Positions 33,407 through 41,733 of a stretch of 64,000 bases of DNA are shown piece after piece. Under the pieces are notes generated by a model that worked only from the letters and a program-made list of their open reading frames with translations, made no database searches and had not been told where the DNA came from. The translations under genes were made by a program, and so were the position numbers. Each line of letters starts with the position of its first letter. The stretch's first letter is position 1. Source of the DNA: Dethiosulfatibacter aminovorans DSM 17477 (lineage in GTDB: Bacteria > Bacillota > Clostridia > Tissierellales > Dethiosulfatibacteraceae); NCBI RefSeq assembly GCF_900142005.1, contig NZ_FQZL01000013.1, positions 41,700 to 105,699 on the forward strand. Reading direction: 5' to 3'.

Positions 33407-34990
33407 ATGTCACAAAAAAATGAAAACAACAAGCCTTTAAATGCAGCTGTTGACAAGCAGTTGTTCTGGGGAGCAGCGTCCCTAATAGCAATACTTATAG
33501 TTGTAATGGTTGTCTTTGAAGAATCAATGGGCGGTGTATTGCAGAATATCTTCAACTTCATGACAGACCAGCTGGGATGGGTATACATATGGGGTGCATT
33601 GATTGTAACAGCAGTTATTGCCTGGCTTTCATTTGGAAAGTACAAGGATGTCAAGTTCGGCGGACCTGACGCGATAAAGGAATTCAATACATTCAGCTGG
33701 CTTGCAATGTTCTTCTGTTCAGGAATAGGAACTTCGCTCTTGGCATGGGCATCAAAGGAATGGTACTACTACTATGTTTCACCGCCGCTGGGAGTTGAAG
33801 CACTGACGACAGAGGCTGCCGAGGTTGCATCTGCTTATCCCTTGTTTCACTGGGGTATCATCGGATGGGCAATATACTGCATCATGGCTTTCCCTATAGG
33901 ATATGCATACTGGAACAGAGGTGCCGATTCAATGAGATTCTCTACGGCATGTTCAGGAGTTATCGGCGAGAAGAATGCAAAGGGACTTCTTGGTAAATTC
34001 ATAGACTTCCTATTGATCTTCGGACTTCTGGGAGCAAATGCAACTTCACTTGGTTCAGGAACACCAATGCTAGCGGAATCAGTAAGCAGACTGCTTAATG
34101 TTCCACATACCTTTACAGTAGATATATGGGTCGTTGTAATCTGGACTGCATTGTTTACAACTTCAGTTACACTTGGTCTCAAGAAGGGCATCAAGATGCT
34201 TAGTGATATAAACATCATTCTTGTTCTTGCGCTTTGCAGTTTTGTGTTCATTGTAGGACCTACTTTCTTCATGATAAACAACTTCACAAACAGCATGGGA
34301 TACATGACAACAAACTTCTTCAGAATGGCATTTTATACGGATGCAATCGGCGGAAGCATGTTCCCACAGTGGTGGACAGTATTCTACTGGGCATGGTACT
34401 TTGCATATGCACCATACATGGGAATATTCATAGCAAGGGTTTCAAGGGGAAGAACCTTCAGAGAAGTAGGACTTGGAGTTCTCATAGGCGGATCCCTGGG
34501 ATGTGCACTGTTCTTTGCAATACTTGGCAACAACGCACTCTTCAATGAACTGTCAGGAACATATGCCTTCATAGAGACAGCCAAGACTCAGGGAGACTTT
34601 GCTGCAGTGGTAGGTTCCCTAATGGTGCTTCCAGGAAAGCAGATTATATTGCTGATATTCGTATTCATAGGATTTGTGTATTCGGCAACTACAATCGACT
34701 CTTCTGCATACTGTATGGCTACTGTTGCATCCAAGGACCTTAAGAAGGGTGAGGAGCCAACATGGTGGAACAGGATGTTCTGGGCCCTGATGCTGGGTAC
34801 AGTAGCCCTTGTAGTAATGAACATAGGCGGATTGGTGCCTATCAAGACGGCATCCCTTGTTGTTGCATTCCCCATACTTTTCTTCGTAGGAGTAGCGGTT
34901 GTATCCTTCAAGAGATGGCTGGATGAAGACAAGCCTCACCTGCAAGTGATATCTGAAGACTACGTGAAAGTTGATAAGATGGGCAAATAG
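33407..34990 (+). CDS. BCCT family betaine/carnitine/choline transporter
   Basis: 527 residues, 12 membrane helices. The family signature is in the TM8 area, WWTVFYWAWYFAYAPYMG followed by ARVSRGRTFREV, with the Trp/Tyr cage residues for a quaternary ammonium group. WFAMFF-type TM3 is replaced by WLAMFFCSGIGTSLLAW, and TATTIDSS-like VYSATTIDSSAYCMAT is present. It would import carnitine, butyrobetaine or a related betaine, or exchange it for a product as CaiT does. A good GGAGG is 6 bases upstream. Confidence 0.93.
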   Translation: MSQKNENNKPLNAAVDKQLFWGAASLIAILIVVMVVFEESMGGVLQNIFNFMTDQLGWVYIWGALIVTAVIAWLSFGKYKDVKFGGPDAIKEFNTFSWLAMFFCSGIGTSLLAWASKEWYYYYVSPPLGVEALTTEAAEVASAYPLFHWGIIGWAIYCIMAFPIGYAYWNRGADSMRFSTACSGVIGEKNAKGLLGKFIDFLLIFGLLGANATSLGSGTPMLAESVSRLLNVPHTFTVDIWVVVIWTALFTTSVTLGLKKGIKMLSDINIILVLALCSFVFIVGPTFFMINNFTNSMGYMTTNFFRMAFYTDAIGGSMFPQWWTVFYWAWYFAYAPYMGIFIARVSRGRTFREVGLGVLIGGSLGCALFFAILGNNALFNELSGTYAFIETAKTQGDFAAVVGSLMVLPGKQIILLIFVFIGFVYSATTIDSSAYCMATVASKDLKKGEEPTWWNRMFWALMLGTVALVVMNIGGLVPIKTASLVVAFPILFFVGVAVVSFKRWLDEDKPHLQVISEDYVKVDKMGK

Positions 34991-35012
34991 ATTAATATGA
35001 CATTAACGATGA

Positions 35013-35058
35013 GTTGCAGGCTGAAAGGGCTGCAACCTTCGTCTATAATTTTATAGAC
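35013..35058 (+). promoter_or_regulatory. Two hairpins/palindromes before the stand-alone HTH gene
   Basis: GTTGCAG (35013-35019) pairs with CTGCAAC (35030-35036) without a T-run. Then GTCTATAATTTTATAGAC (35041-35058) is a perfect 18-base palindrome, 32 bases before the GTG start, and could be an operator of the HTH protein itself. Confidence 0.5.
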
Positions 35059-35089
35059 AGACTGAAAATACTTGATAAGGAATGATTTT

Positions 35090-35350
35090 GTGAAAATAGA
35101 TAATATAGTCGAAGATTCTGCTGATGAACCTTTGGAGAATTTTGAGATTGATATAGATATTAGAATAAACAGGATGATGTCCCTGAAGGAGGCCAAGCAA
35201 TTGGTGGAAAGGGAGCTGATAACCAAAGTCATGGACAAGGTTGGAAGCACCTATAAGGCGGCAAAAATCCTTGAAGTGAGCCAGGCTACAATTTCAAGGA
35301 AATCAAAAAGATACAAGGATGAGATTTTCAGTACAGCTGAAAACAATTGA
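35090..35350 (+). CDS. Stand-alone TyrR/Fis-type HTH protein
   Basis: 86 residues from GTG 35090 (AAGGAA 7 bases upstream); a TTG six codons earlier is less likely. The C-terminal half, AKQLVERELITKVMDKVGST then YKAAKILEVSQATISRKSKR, is the DNA-binding domain normally found at the end of sigma-54 activators, but there is no AAA+ or sensor domain. It could be a remnant of an activator, or a small repressor competing at enhancer sites of the adjacent operon. The acidic N-terminus (about 1-25) is not recognised. Confidence 0.75.
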   Translation: MKIDNIVEDSADEPLENFEIDIDIRINRMMSLKEAKQLVERELITKVMDKVGSTYKAAKILEVSQATISRKSKRYKDEIFSTAENN

Positions 35351-35375
35351 CAGTCGGTTTCCAATTCGATACTAT
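35347..35375 (+). promoter_or_regulatory. Sigma-A promoter overlapping the HTH gene stop
   Basis: TTGACA (35347-35352), 17 bases, TACTAT (35370-35375). It faces the 120-base stretch ending in the terminator at 35469. Confidence 0.6.
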
Positions 35376-35381
35376 ATAACA

Positions 35382-35502
35382 AAAAAGTGCGTACTTGTTA
35401 TGAATGCACCTATCACTTATAATATGGTTATCAAAGAAATTGAAATACTTTTAGCTAAATTTAACTCGAAAAAAGACTGTCTGTAGGGAGGCAGTCTTTT
35501 TT
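35382..35502 (+). ncRNA. Candidate short transcript with possible 28-codon ORF
   Basis: Promoter at 35347 and terminator at 35469-35502 bracket about 120 bases. Within it, ATG 35400 opens 28 codons (MNAPITYNMVIKEIEILLAK...) that end inside the terminator stem. No clear ribosome binding site is present, so a small RNA is at least as likely as a peptide. Confidence 0.4.
35469..35502. terminator. Bidirectional terminator before the PilZ gene
   Basis: AAAAAAGACTG and CAGTCTTTTTT pair around TCTGTAGGGAGG; A-run on one side, T-run on the other. Confidence 0.82.
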
Positions 35503-35524
35503 GTGGTTTGTGAAAGTCAATATG

Positions 35525-35881
35525 TCACAACTCAAGATATTCTGCAACAATTTTCTGGTGGTCTCCATCGTTGTATGCGACTATATTCTTTAGATATATA
35601 AAGGAATCGATATCCATCGAATTGAATTTCACAGCTATGCCTTCATCGTCAAGTCTTTGTATTTCCCCTTCGATTTCGATGTAGGAATTGGTTGATACTC
35701 CCGACATAAGGAGCTTGAGCCTGATTGGATCTCTTTCCTGAAGCATTTCCAGACTGGAAGTTTTGATGAATGCGCTTTTCAAGCTGAGGTCTGTAACCTG
35801 TCCCTTGTACTCGTATGATGAATTTTTAATTTCGGCGTCTGTACAGAAAAGAACTCTGGAAAGCTTTCTTTTTTCAAACAT
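35525..35881 (-). CDS. PilZ domain protein, c-di-GMP receptor-like
   Basis: 118 residues from ATG 35881; the AAGGTG 6 bases upstream excludes the earlier TTG. The N-terminal EKRKLSRV supplies the RxxxR motif and VTDLSLKSAF the D-x-S-x-x-G/S motif of c-di-GMP-binding PilZ domains; the final Gly is Ser here. The domain fills the protein, so it acts through a partner. No cyclase or motility gene is nearby. Confidence 0.82.
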   Translation of the reverse strand: MFEKRKLSRVLFCTDAEIKNSSYEYKGQVTDLSLKSAFIKTSSLEMLQERDPIRLKLLMSGVSTNSYIEIEGEIQRLDDEGIAVKFNSMDIDSFIYLKNIVAYNDGDHQKIVAEYLEL

Positions 35882-35966
35882 TTTATCACCTTCAATCAAA
35901 AACTGCTGTCTTCTTATATATGCTTTTGCTATAATAAGGATATCATGATTAGAGGAAGGAAATCAA

Positions 35967-36920
35967 ATGGAATATTTTATTTTAAGCACAAATGTATTGT
36001 TTCCTGTATTGGTGATGATAGTAATAGGATATATTTTGAAAAAAACGGGACTGGCTGATGAAGATTTCGTATCCAAAAGCTCCACCCTGGTATTCAAGGT
36101 GGCACTTCCGGCTGCAATGTTTTACAATACGGTAAATTCAAAGACGGAATTCAATTTCGATATGGATACCTGGGAATTTCTAATAGTTACCTGCGGATGC
36201 CTTTTGGCTACATTCTTTGCTGCGTTTTACATTGCAAAGAAATCCAAGTGGGACAGCAAGACAAAAGGAGCCTTTGTACAGGGAGCCTATAGAAGCAACT
36301 ATGTAATAATAGGCTATGTAATAATCGAGAACCTTTTCGGAGATATTGCAATGCTGAAGATGAGTCTTCTGGCAGTGTTTGTAATACCACTATACAACAT
36401 ACTTGCTGTGGTTATACTTACGATTTACAACCCAAACAACAAGGAAATCAATATTGGAGGAATTATAGGGAATATTGCAAGAAACCCGTTGATTATTGGA
36501 ATAATGACAGGTTTCATATTCAAGACCATGAATATTCCCATCCCTGTTTTTGCTAACAACACCCTTTCCTTGTTGAAGGGCATTGCCACTCCTCTTGCTC
36601 TAATAAACATTGGGTCCATGTTTTCTGTCAACATAGATATTGGATACAGGAAACCCATGTTGACGGCTGTAGCAATAAAGACAATACTGAAACCCCTGCT
36701 CTTTACGGCTTTGGCAGTCGCTCTAGGCTTCAGGGACCATACCCTGGGTGTTATGTTCATTGTTTTTGCAACACCTACGGCAGCAAGCTCATTCATAATG
36801 GCAAAGGCAATGAACAGCAACGAAACTCTGGCGTCAAACATAGTAGTAATAAGTACAACCATTTCTTTCATAACGATTTTCACAGGAATTTCAGTGCTCA
36901 AATACCTGGGACTATTTTAG
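35967..36920 (+). CDS. AEC family transporter (auxin efflux carrier-like)
   Basis: 317 residues, about 10 membrane helices in two five-helix halves. FPVLVMIVIGYILKKTGL at the N-terminus and ATPTAASSFIMAKAMNSN near the end are typical of AEC permeases such as malate or malonate exporters. Substrate unknown. AGGAAGG precedes the ATG. It is transcribed divergently from the PilZ gene. Confidence 0.88.
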   Translation: MEYFILSTNVLFPVLVMIVIGYILKKTGLADEDFVSKSSTLVFKVALPAAMFYNTVNSKTEFNFDMDTWEFLIVTCGCLLATFFAAFYIAKKSKWDSKTKGAFVQGAYRSNYVIIGYVIIENLFGDIAMLKMSLLAVFVIPLYNILAVVILTIYNPNNKEINIGGIIGNIARNPLIIGIMTGFIFKTMNIPIPVFANNTLSLLKGIATPLALINIGSMFSVNIDIGYRKPMLTAVAIKTILKPLLFTALAVALGFRDHTLGVMFIVFATPTAASSFIMAKAMNSNETLASNIVVISTTISFITIFTGISVLKYLGLF

Positions 36921-37088
36921 TTTTACAAACATGGTGCACAAATATATAATGTATCTGTACACTTTTTTATTACATGACGTTCAAGATAATTCCGGCATCT
37001 GGGAATTAACATTCATTTGAACGTCAGATAATTCGAAGGATTCGATGTCCTGAGAATTTTAGTTAAATTCAACCTGAGAGGTACCGTG
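36921..37088. other. Spacer with a long inverted repeat
   Basis: TGACGTTCAA (36975-36984) and TTGAACGTCA (37017-37026) are perfect 10-base arms. Between them AATTCC and GGGAATT form a second, inner pair. No T-run follows on either strand, so it is not a simple terminator; it may be a protein-binding site or an RNA hairpin. Confidence 0.5.
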
Positions 37089-38195
37089 ATGGACAAGAGA
37101 TCCAACAGATTTTTTCTGTATTATATACCAATGTTCATAGTCTTTGTGATTATATTCAAATTCATATACCAGGACAATGGCGTGAGCAGGATAATAAACA
37201 TATTCGTTCCAATACTTGCAGGGGTCTTTCTGTCCCTTGTTCTTAATCCCCTTATGAATTTTTTAAGGAGGATATTCAGGCTCAAGCTGCTGGCAATAAT
37301 ACTTACCTATGTAATATTCATAAGCGTATTGACCATATTCACTCTAATAATAATTCCTCAGATCGGAAGGTCATTGACAAATTTTATCCATGACATACCA
37401 AATATAATTGCAGGAATAGAAAATATCTTCAGGGATCCTCCTGAATTTCTTGATTTCATTGAAACAAAAGATGCCTATGCATTTTATCAGAACAACATAC
37501 CGAGAGTGGTTGAAAGGCTTACGAATCTCAGTTCCACAATGGTCAGCATGACAATAATAAGCGTAATAAATATTACGTCGGCCTTCATCAAATTTATTAT
37601 GGCATTGATTATTTCAGCCTATATACTCTGGGACAAGTCGCATTTCGAAAAACTTTACCATAAGGTTCTTTACAGTTTTTTGGAAAAGGGAACATCCTCT
37701 ACTATAATCAAGCTTGGCAAAGAGCTCAACGACAATGTTGTCAATTTCATTTCAGGCAAGCTTCTTGATTCCTTCATCATAGCAATAATAACATATCTGG
37801 GTACGAGATTCATTATACATGCTCAGTATCCACTGATTCTTGCACTGATTATTGGAATAACAAATATGATTCCATACTTTGGGCCATTGATTGGAGGAGT
37901 GCCTGCAGTAATAATTACCCTTCTTGTTGATCCAGTCAAAGGTCTTTGGATGATACTTTTTGTAATAATCATACAGCAGTTTGACGGATTGGTGCTGGGG
38001 CCGAAAATACTTGGGATCCAGCTTGACCTTAAACCTATCTGGATAATTATCGCGATAATCGTAGGTGGCGGACTTTTTGGAGTATGGGGAATGTTTTTTG
38101 CTACACCTGTTGCTGCGCTCTTGAAGACAATTATGTATACATATATGGAATTCAAACTCCGTGGAACCGACCTTGATTTCCTTCATGATGATTAA
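37089..38195 (+). CDS. AI-2E family transporter
   Basis: 368 residues from ATG 37089, 7 bases after AGAGG. About 7-8 membrane helices with a soluble middle part (about 110-150). The late segment LIIGITNMIPYFGPLIGGVPA followed by DGLVLGPKILG is the AI-2E (UPF0118) family signature. Members export small solutes or act as ion antiporters; the substrate cannot be told from sequence. Confidence 0.9.
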   Translation: MDKRSNRFFLYYIPMFIVFVIIFKFIYQDNGVSRIINIFVPILAGVFLSLVLNPLMNFLRRIFRLKLLAIILTYVIFISVLTIFTLIIIPQIGRSLTNFIHDIPNIIAGIENIFRDPPEFLDFIETKDAYAFYQNNIPRVVERLTNLSSTMVSMTIISVINITSAFIKFIMALIISAYILWDKSHFEKLYHKVLYSFLEKGTSSTIIKLGKELNDNVVNFISGKLLDSFIIAIITYLGTRFIIHAQYPLILALIIGITNMIPYFGPLIGGVPAVIITLLVDPVKGLWMILFVIIIQQFDGLVLGPKILGIQLDLKPIWIIIAIIVGGGLFGVWGMFFATPVAALLKTIMYTYMEFKLRGTDLDFLHDD

Positions 38196-38203
38196 AAAAT
38201 GAG

Positions 38204-38338
38204 TGTGGACAGATATCGACAATGGTGTGGAAATGTTGACAAGTGTGTGCACAAGTATCAAAAATAGGGGTCTTTTTGTGGATAAATGGGAAAAATGTTG
38301 GAAAATTAAGGAAAAAACATTTGAAAAACTGTGGATAA
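38204..38338 (+). other. Cluster of DnaA-box-like sequences
   Basis: TGTGGATAA, the exact complement of the DnaA box TTATCCACA, occurs at 38277-38285 and 38330-38338. Related TGTGGACAG and TGTGGAAAT lie at 38204 and 38226. All four have the same orientation in the 177-base spacer before the YhcC-like gene. dnaA, dnaN and gyrB are not near, so this is not a typical oriC. Confidence 0.55.
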
Positions 38339-38372
38339 CCTGATTAGAAATTGTTGAAAGGCTGTTAAGAAA

Positions 38373-39290
38373 ATGTACGGAGAAATGAGATATCGAACTT
38401 TGAATTATGAACTGAAAAAAACGTTCGGAGAGAAGGTTGTGAAACTTTCAATTGACGGAGGATTTACCTGTCCAAACAGGGACGGTACCATAGACAGCAG
38501 GGGATGCATATTCTGCTCGGAAATGGGGTCGGGAGAATTTGCCGGCAGTAGGGAACTCAGCATAATCAGGCAGATAGAGGAGCAGAAGGCGTTGCTTGGG
38601 AAAAAATGGAAGTCAGGCAAGTATATAGCCTATTTTGGCTCCTTTACAAATACATATGCTCCTGTAGAGGAGCTGAGGAGAAAATATTATGAAGCCCTTG
38701 GATGCGAAGGTGTGATAGGTCTTGCCGTTGCAACGAGGGCCGATTGCATATCTGACGAAATCATGGACCTTTTCAGGGAAATCAATGAAAAATATTTTCT
38801 TTGGGTGGAAATTGGACTACAAAGCATACATGAAGATTCTGCAAAATATATCAGACGGGGATATGACTTGAATGTTTTCAATAAAACATTTAATAATCTT
38901 CATGAATTGGGTATAAAGACGGTAGTGCATATAATACTTGGGATACCGGGTGAGGACAGGGCAGACATGATGAGGACCGTGGATTATGTTTCTCGGCTGA
39001 AACCCTGGGGAGTCAAGCTTCATATGCTTCACGTAATTAAAAACACGGATCTTGAAAAGGCATATCTGGAAGAAGGGTTTCCACTTTTTGAAAAGGAAGA
39101 ATATGTAAAGACAATATGCGATTCGCTGGAAAGGCTACATGGTGACATAGTAATACACCGGATAACAGGTGACGGTAAAAAAAGCGACCTTGTTGGTCCC
39201 CGTTGGAGTCTTGACAAGCTTAGGGTCATATCGGAAATAAACATGGAAATGAAACGGCGTGATTCATTTCAGGGTTGCAGAGTGAAGTGA
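38373..39290 (+). CDS. Radical SAM protein, YhcC/TIGR01212 family
   Basis: 305 residues. SIDGGFTCPNRDG then GCIFCS gives the three-cysteine radical-SAM site in the spacing typical of YhcC (the first Cys far upstream of CxxC). RRGYDLNVFNKTFNNLHELG, HIILGIPGED and LHMLHVIKNTDLEK are family blocks. It is related to Elp3-like and YtqA proteins; the reaction is unknown. The ATG lies a little far from its GAAAGG. It is followed by sigI. Confidence 0.88.
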   Translation: MYGEMRYRTLNYELKKTFGEKVVKLSIDGGFTCPNRDGTIDSRGCIFCSEMGSGEFAGSRELSIIRQIEEQKALLGKKWKSGKYIAYFGSFTNTYAPVEELRRKYYEALGCEGVIGLAVATRADCISDEIMDLFREINEKYFLWVEIGLQSIHEDSAKYIRRGYDLNVFNKTFNNLHELGIKTVVHIILGIPGEDRADMMRTVDYVSRLKPWGVKLHMLHVIKNTDLEKAYLEEGFPLFEKEEYVKTICDSLERLHGDIVIHRITGDGKKSDLVGPRWSLDKLRVISEINMEMKRRDSFQGCRVK

Positions 39291-39331
39291 ACTACGAAAT
39301 TGCTTCGCTAAATAATAAGGATGGTATTGGT

Positions 39332-40033
39332 ATGGATAGAAACATCATGCAAAATGACATAGAACTGGTGAAGAATGATGACCTGAGCATCAATGACTTC
39401 ATAGTCAAATACAAGCCGTTTATTTATTCGGCAATAAGCAAGTATGATGGGACTTATATCAGCGACCAGTCGGAACTGACTTCCGTTGGAATGCTTGCCT
39501 TCAAGGAGGCTGTCGATAATTATGATTTTGACAAGGGCAGCTTTTACGGTTATTCCAATCTTGTAATCAAGTCAAGGCTCATAGATCATTTCAGGAAGGA
39601 AGCAAGGCACTATGAACGTGAAATGGTAATATTGGACGAATCCTATGACAGTGACAACAATATTGATACCCTTGAAAGGAAGAGGGCGATTGAGGAGTTC
39701 AACAACCAGGAAAAGGCAAGCTACCTAAGGGAGGAAATAACAAGATTTGTTTCAGAACTTACGGACTATGGAATAAAGATGAGCGATTTGGAAAAGCTTT
39801 CTCCAAAGAAAAAAGAATTGAGGATGAAATATATAGCCGCATCTGAAATGATTGCATCTGATGAAGGTCTTTTGAATCGCTTTTATGAGATGAAAAGACT
39901 TCCGGTATCAATAATAATGGAGAGGCACGGATTGAACAGAAAACAGGTTGACAGGGCAAGAAAATACCTTGTTGCATTGATACTGATCAAGTGCGGAGAC
40001 TATGAATATTTGGCTGAATATATCAAAATCTGA
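39332..40033 (+). CDS. sigI: RNA polymerase sigma factor SigI
   Basis: 233 residues from ATG 39332; a longer TTG frame starting inside the radical SAM gene is possible. FIVKYKPFIYSAISKYDG and DQSELTSVGMLAFKEAVDNY correspond to sigma region 2, and NLVIKSRLIDHFRKEARH to the DNA-binding part. A C-terminal region with VSIIMERHGLNRKQVDRARK is specific to SigI-type factors. The partner anti-sigma factor RsgI is encoded downstream beyond a terminator. Confidence 0.9.
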   Translation: MDRNIMQNDIELVKNDDLSINDFIVKYKPFIYSAISKYDGTYISDQSELTSVGMLAFKEAVDNYDFDKGSFYGYSNLVIKSRLIDHFRKEARHYEREMVILDESYDSDNNIDTLERKRAIEEFNNQEKASYLREEITRFVSELTDYGIKMSDLEKLSPKKKELRMKYIAASEMIASDEGLLNRFYEMKRLPVSIIMERHGLNRKQVDRARKYLVALILIKCGDYEYLAEYIKI

Positions 40034-40049
40034 TGATTGCAATGGTTTT

Positions 40050-40074
40050 ACCCCTTTTTTGGAAGGGGTTTTTT
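40050..40074 (+). terminator. Terminator between sigI and rsgI
   Basis: ACCCCTT/AAGGGGT stem with a TTTTGG loop and T6, starting 17 bases after the sigI stop. A promoter or read-through must serve rsgI. Confidence 0.75.
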
Positions 40075-40124
40075 CGTATCTATTTATTGACAAGGGGAAA
40101 GACATTATACAAGGAGTGGATATT

Positions 40125-41150
40125 ATGAAAGGCGTTTTGATTGACAAGGGTAAGAAACATGGGACATTTCTTACCGGTAACGGTGAATTTGTCAAAGGCA
40201 AACACAAGAATAGAGACATTGGAGAAGAATTTGTGATTGAAAAAAGTATGATTGATATGAAGAAGGCAGCGCTGGTTATGGTGCTTGTGATTGCACTTGT
40301 TGGAGGGTATATTCCTTACAATTCCATGACTAGTGCTTATGGATATGTTGAAATAGACATTAATCCATCAGTTGAGCTGGGTTACAACGAAAATATGAAA
40401 GTAATAAAAATAAATGCTTTGAATGATGAAGGTGAAGATATAATTGCAAACATAGATTTGAAGCTCAAGGGAATGCAGGTGGATGATGCAGTGGAAGCAA
40501 TAATAGCATATGCAGAATCGCAGGAGTATTCCACTGATGATGTAGTACTGACTTACACCCACTCCGATGAAGATGATATAGACGAAGCAGTAGAAGGAAT
40601 TCTTTGTGGCATTGATGATGGTGATGGTACTGTAACCTGTGTAGAAGTTGAAAAAGAAAAATATAAGGAATTCAGGAAGCAGAGTGAGGAAGAGGGAGAA
40701 AACATTCCTCCTGCAGTTTATGTACTCAAAGAAAAAATTGCTGACCTTCAAATTGAACTTGACGATGATGAAAAAATTGAAGAATTAACTGAAGGCTACG
40801 ACCTTGAAAATTGCAAGGTTAGCGATCTGGCTCATATAAAAAATGCTATAAAGAAGGAAATTCAGGAAGAGAAAAAGGCAGAAAAAGAAAACAACCAAAA
40901 CCAAAATTCCGTAGGCGTTGAGAATCAGGAACAGGAGCAGGAAGAAAACGGTAAAGGAAAGGAAAATGCTCCTGGCCAGATAAAGGAAAAGAATGATGAC
41001 GATGGAGATGATGGAAGCATTGAATCTTCGGATGACGACAGTGGTGATGAATCCGAAGGTGAAAATGAAGATTCATCCGAGGGCAATGGCCCGGGGAACA
41101 GCCAGGGAAACAACGGTAATAAAGGAAGCAACAAGGGGACCGGAAACTGA
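40125..41150 (+). CDS. rsgI: Anti-sigma-I factor RsgI
   Basis: 341 residues from ATG 40125 (AAGGAGTGG upstream). The N-terminal RsgI domain (about 1-42; MKGVLIDKGKKHGTFLTGNG) binds SigI. One membrane helix lies at about 50-66 (ALVMVLVIALVGGYIP). The extracellular part begins with YVEIDINPSVELGYNEN; the Asn-Pro here is the autoproteolysis site known in RsgI. No carbohydrate-binding module follows. Instead there is a helical region and then a 100-residue tail of Asp, Glu, Ser, Asn and Gly. Signal sensing through that acidic tail is speculative. Confidence 0.9.
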   Translation: MKGVLIDKGKKHGTFLTGNGEFVKGKHKNRDIGEEFVIEKSMIDMKKAALVMVLVIALVGGYIPYNSMTSAYGYVEIDINPSVELGYNENMKVIKINALNDEGEDIIANIDLKLKGMQVDDAVEAIIAYAESQEYSTDDVVLTYTHSDEDDIDEAVEGILCGIDDGDGTVTCVEVEKEKYKEFRKQSEEEGENIPPAVYVLKEKIADLQIELDDDEKIEELTEGYDLENCKVSDLAHIKNAIKKEIQEEKKAEKENNQNQNSVGVENQEQEQEENGKGKENAPGQIKEKNDDDGDDGSIESSDDDSGDESEGENEDSSEGNGPGNSQGNNGNKGSNKGTGN

Positions 41151-41187
41151 GAATGAAACAATAGAATGAGATTGAATCAGATATTAA

Positions 41188-41220
41188 ACAGCTGCAGGCA
41201 AGCCTGCAGCTGTTGTTGTT
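41188..41220 (+). terminator. Strong hairpin after rsgI
   Basis: ACAGCTGCAGGC and GCCTGCAGCTGT are perfect arms with a 2-base loop, followed by a TG-rich tract. Likely terminator. Confidence 0.7.
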
Positions 41221-41280
41221 CAAACTTATGAAAATAAAACTGCATAATCTCTTGAAATATTGGGGTTGTGTGGTTTGAAA

Positions 41281-41703
41281 TCAAAGGAATTTCATAAGGT
41301 TCAGGCCCACTTCCTCATCGAAATAGCGGTCGATTTTGCCGTCGATTATATTTATAGTCAATTCGGCGGTGGCGCTTACCACGGCTTTTGTCATGTGACC
41401 TCCGAAGGTGTATTGCTTGTTGTCGGCTATTGCCATGTGAAGATGAAGGTAGGGTTTGTGTTCCATTGTTGATATGTTGCCGCAAAGGGACACTATCTCG
41501 AAATCACCTCTGAATTCTCTCTTTGAATAAATCTTGTCCAGGGTGTTGAACAAGCCCAGTTCAACCTGTTTGACGGCTCCTATGCCGCTAACCGTTCCAA
41601 GTGAAATATTTTCCTTTTCTATAACTTCCTTTAGAACTTCGATAATATCTTCATCCTTTTCAGCTCTGATAATGAGGGTGTTGTTGAATCTTTTATAAAT
41701 CAT
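41281..41703 (-). CDS. PPC-domain DNA-binding-like protein (DUF296)
   Basis: 140 residues from ATG 41703, with AGGAGGA upstream; the longer frame is not supported. The fold signature GTVSGIGAVKQVELGLFN near residue 40, then the metal-site HLHMAIADNKQYTFGGHM, marks a PPC/PD1-like trimeric protein. Bacterial single-domain members are often called DNA-binding but could bind a metal-linked ligand. A Fur/PerR-like palindrome overlaps its promoter, which hints at control by metal or oxidative stress. Confidence 0.85.
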   Translation of the reverse strand: MIYKRFNNTLIIRAEKDEDIIEVLKEVIEKENISLGTVSGIGAVKQVELGLFNTLDKIYSKREFRGDFEIVSLCGNISTMEHKPYLHLHMAIADNKQYTFGGHMTKAVVSATAELTINIIDGKIDRYFDEEVGLNLMKFL

Positions 41704-41733
41704 AATCAATCTCCTCCTGAAGTATATATGCTT

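Noticed and set aside
38204..38338. Chromosomal origin of replication
   Set aside because: DnaA-box-like sites are present, but dnaA, dnaN, recF, gyrB, rpmH and an AT-rich unwinding region are not; kept only as a finding.
40050..40090. SigI-type promoter (ACCCC ... CG) before rsgI
   Set aside because: ACCCC is part of the terminator stem and the spacing to a CGAA-like -10 does not fit well.
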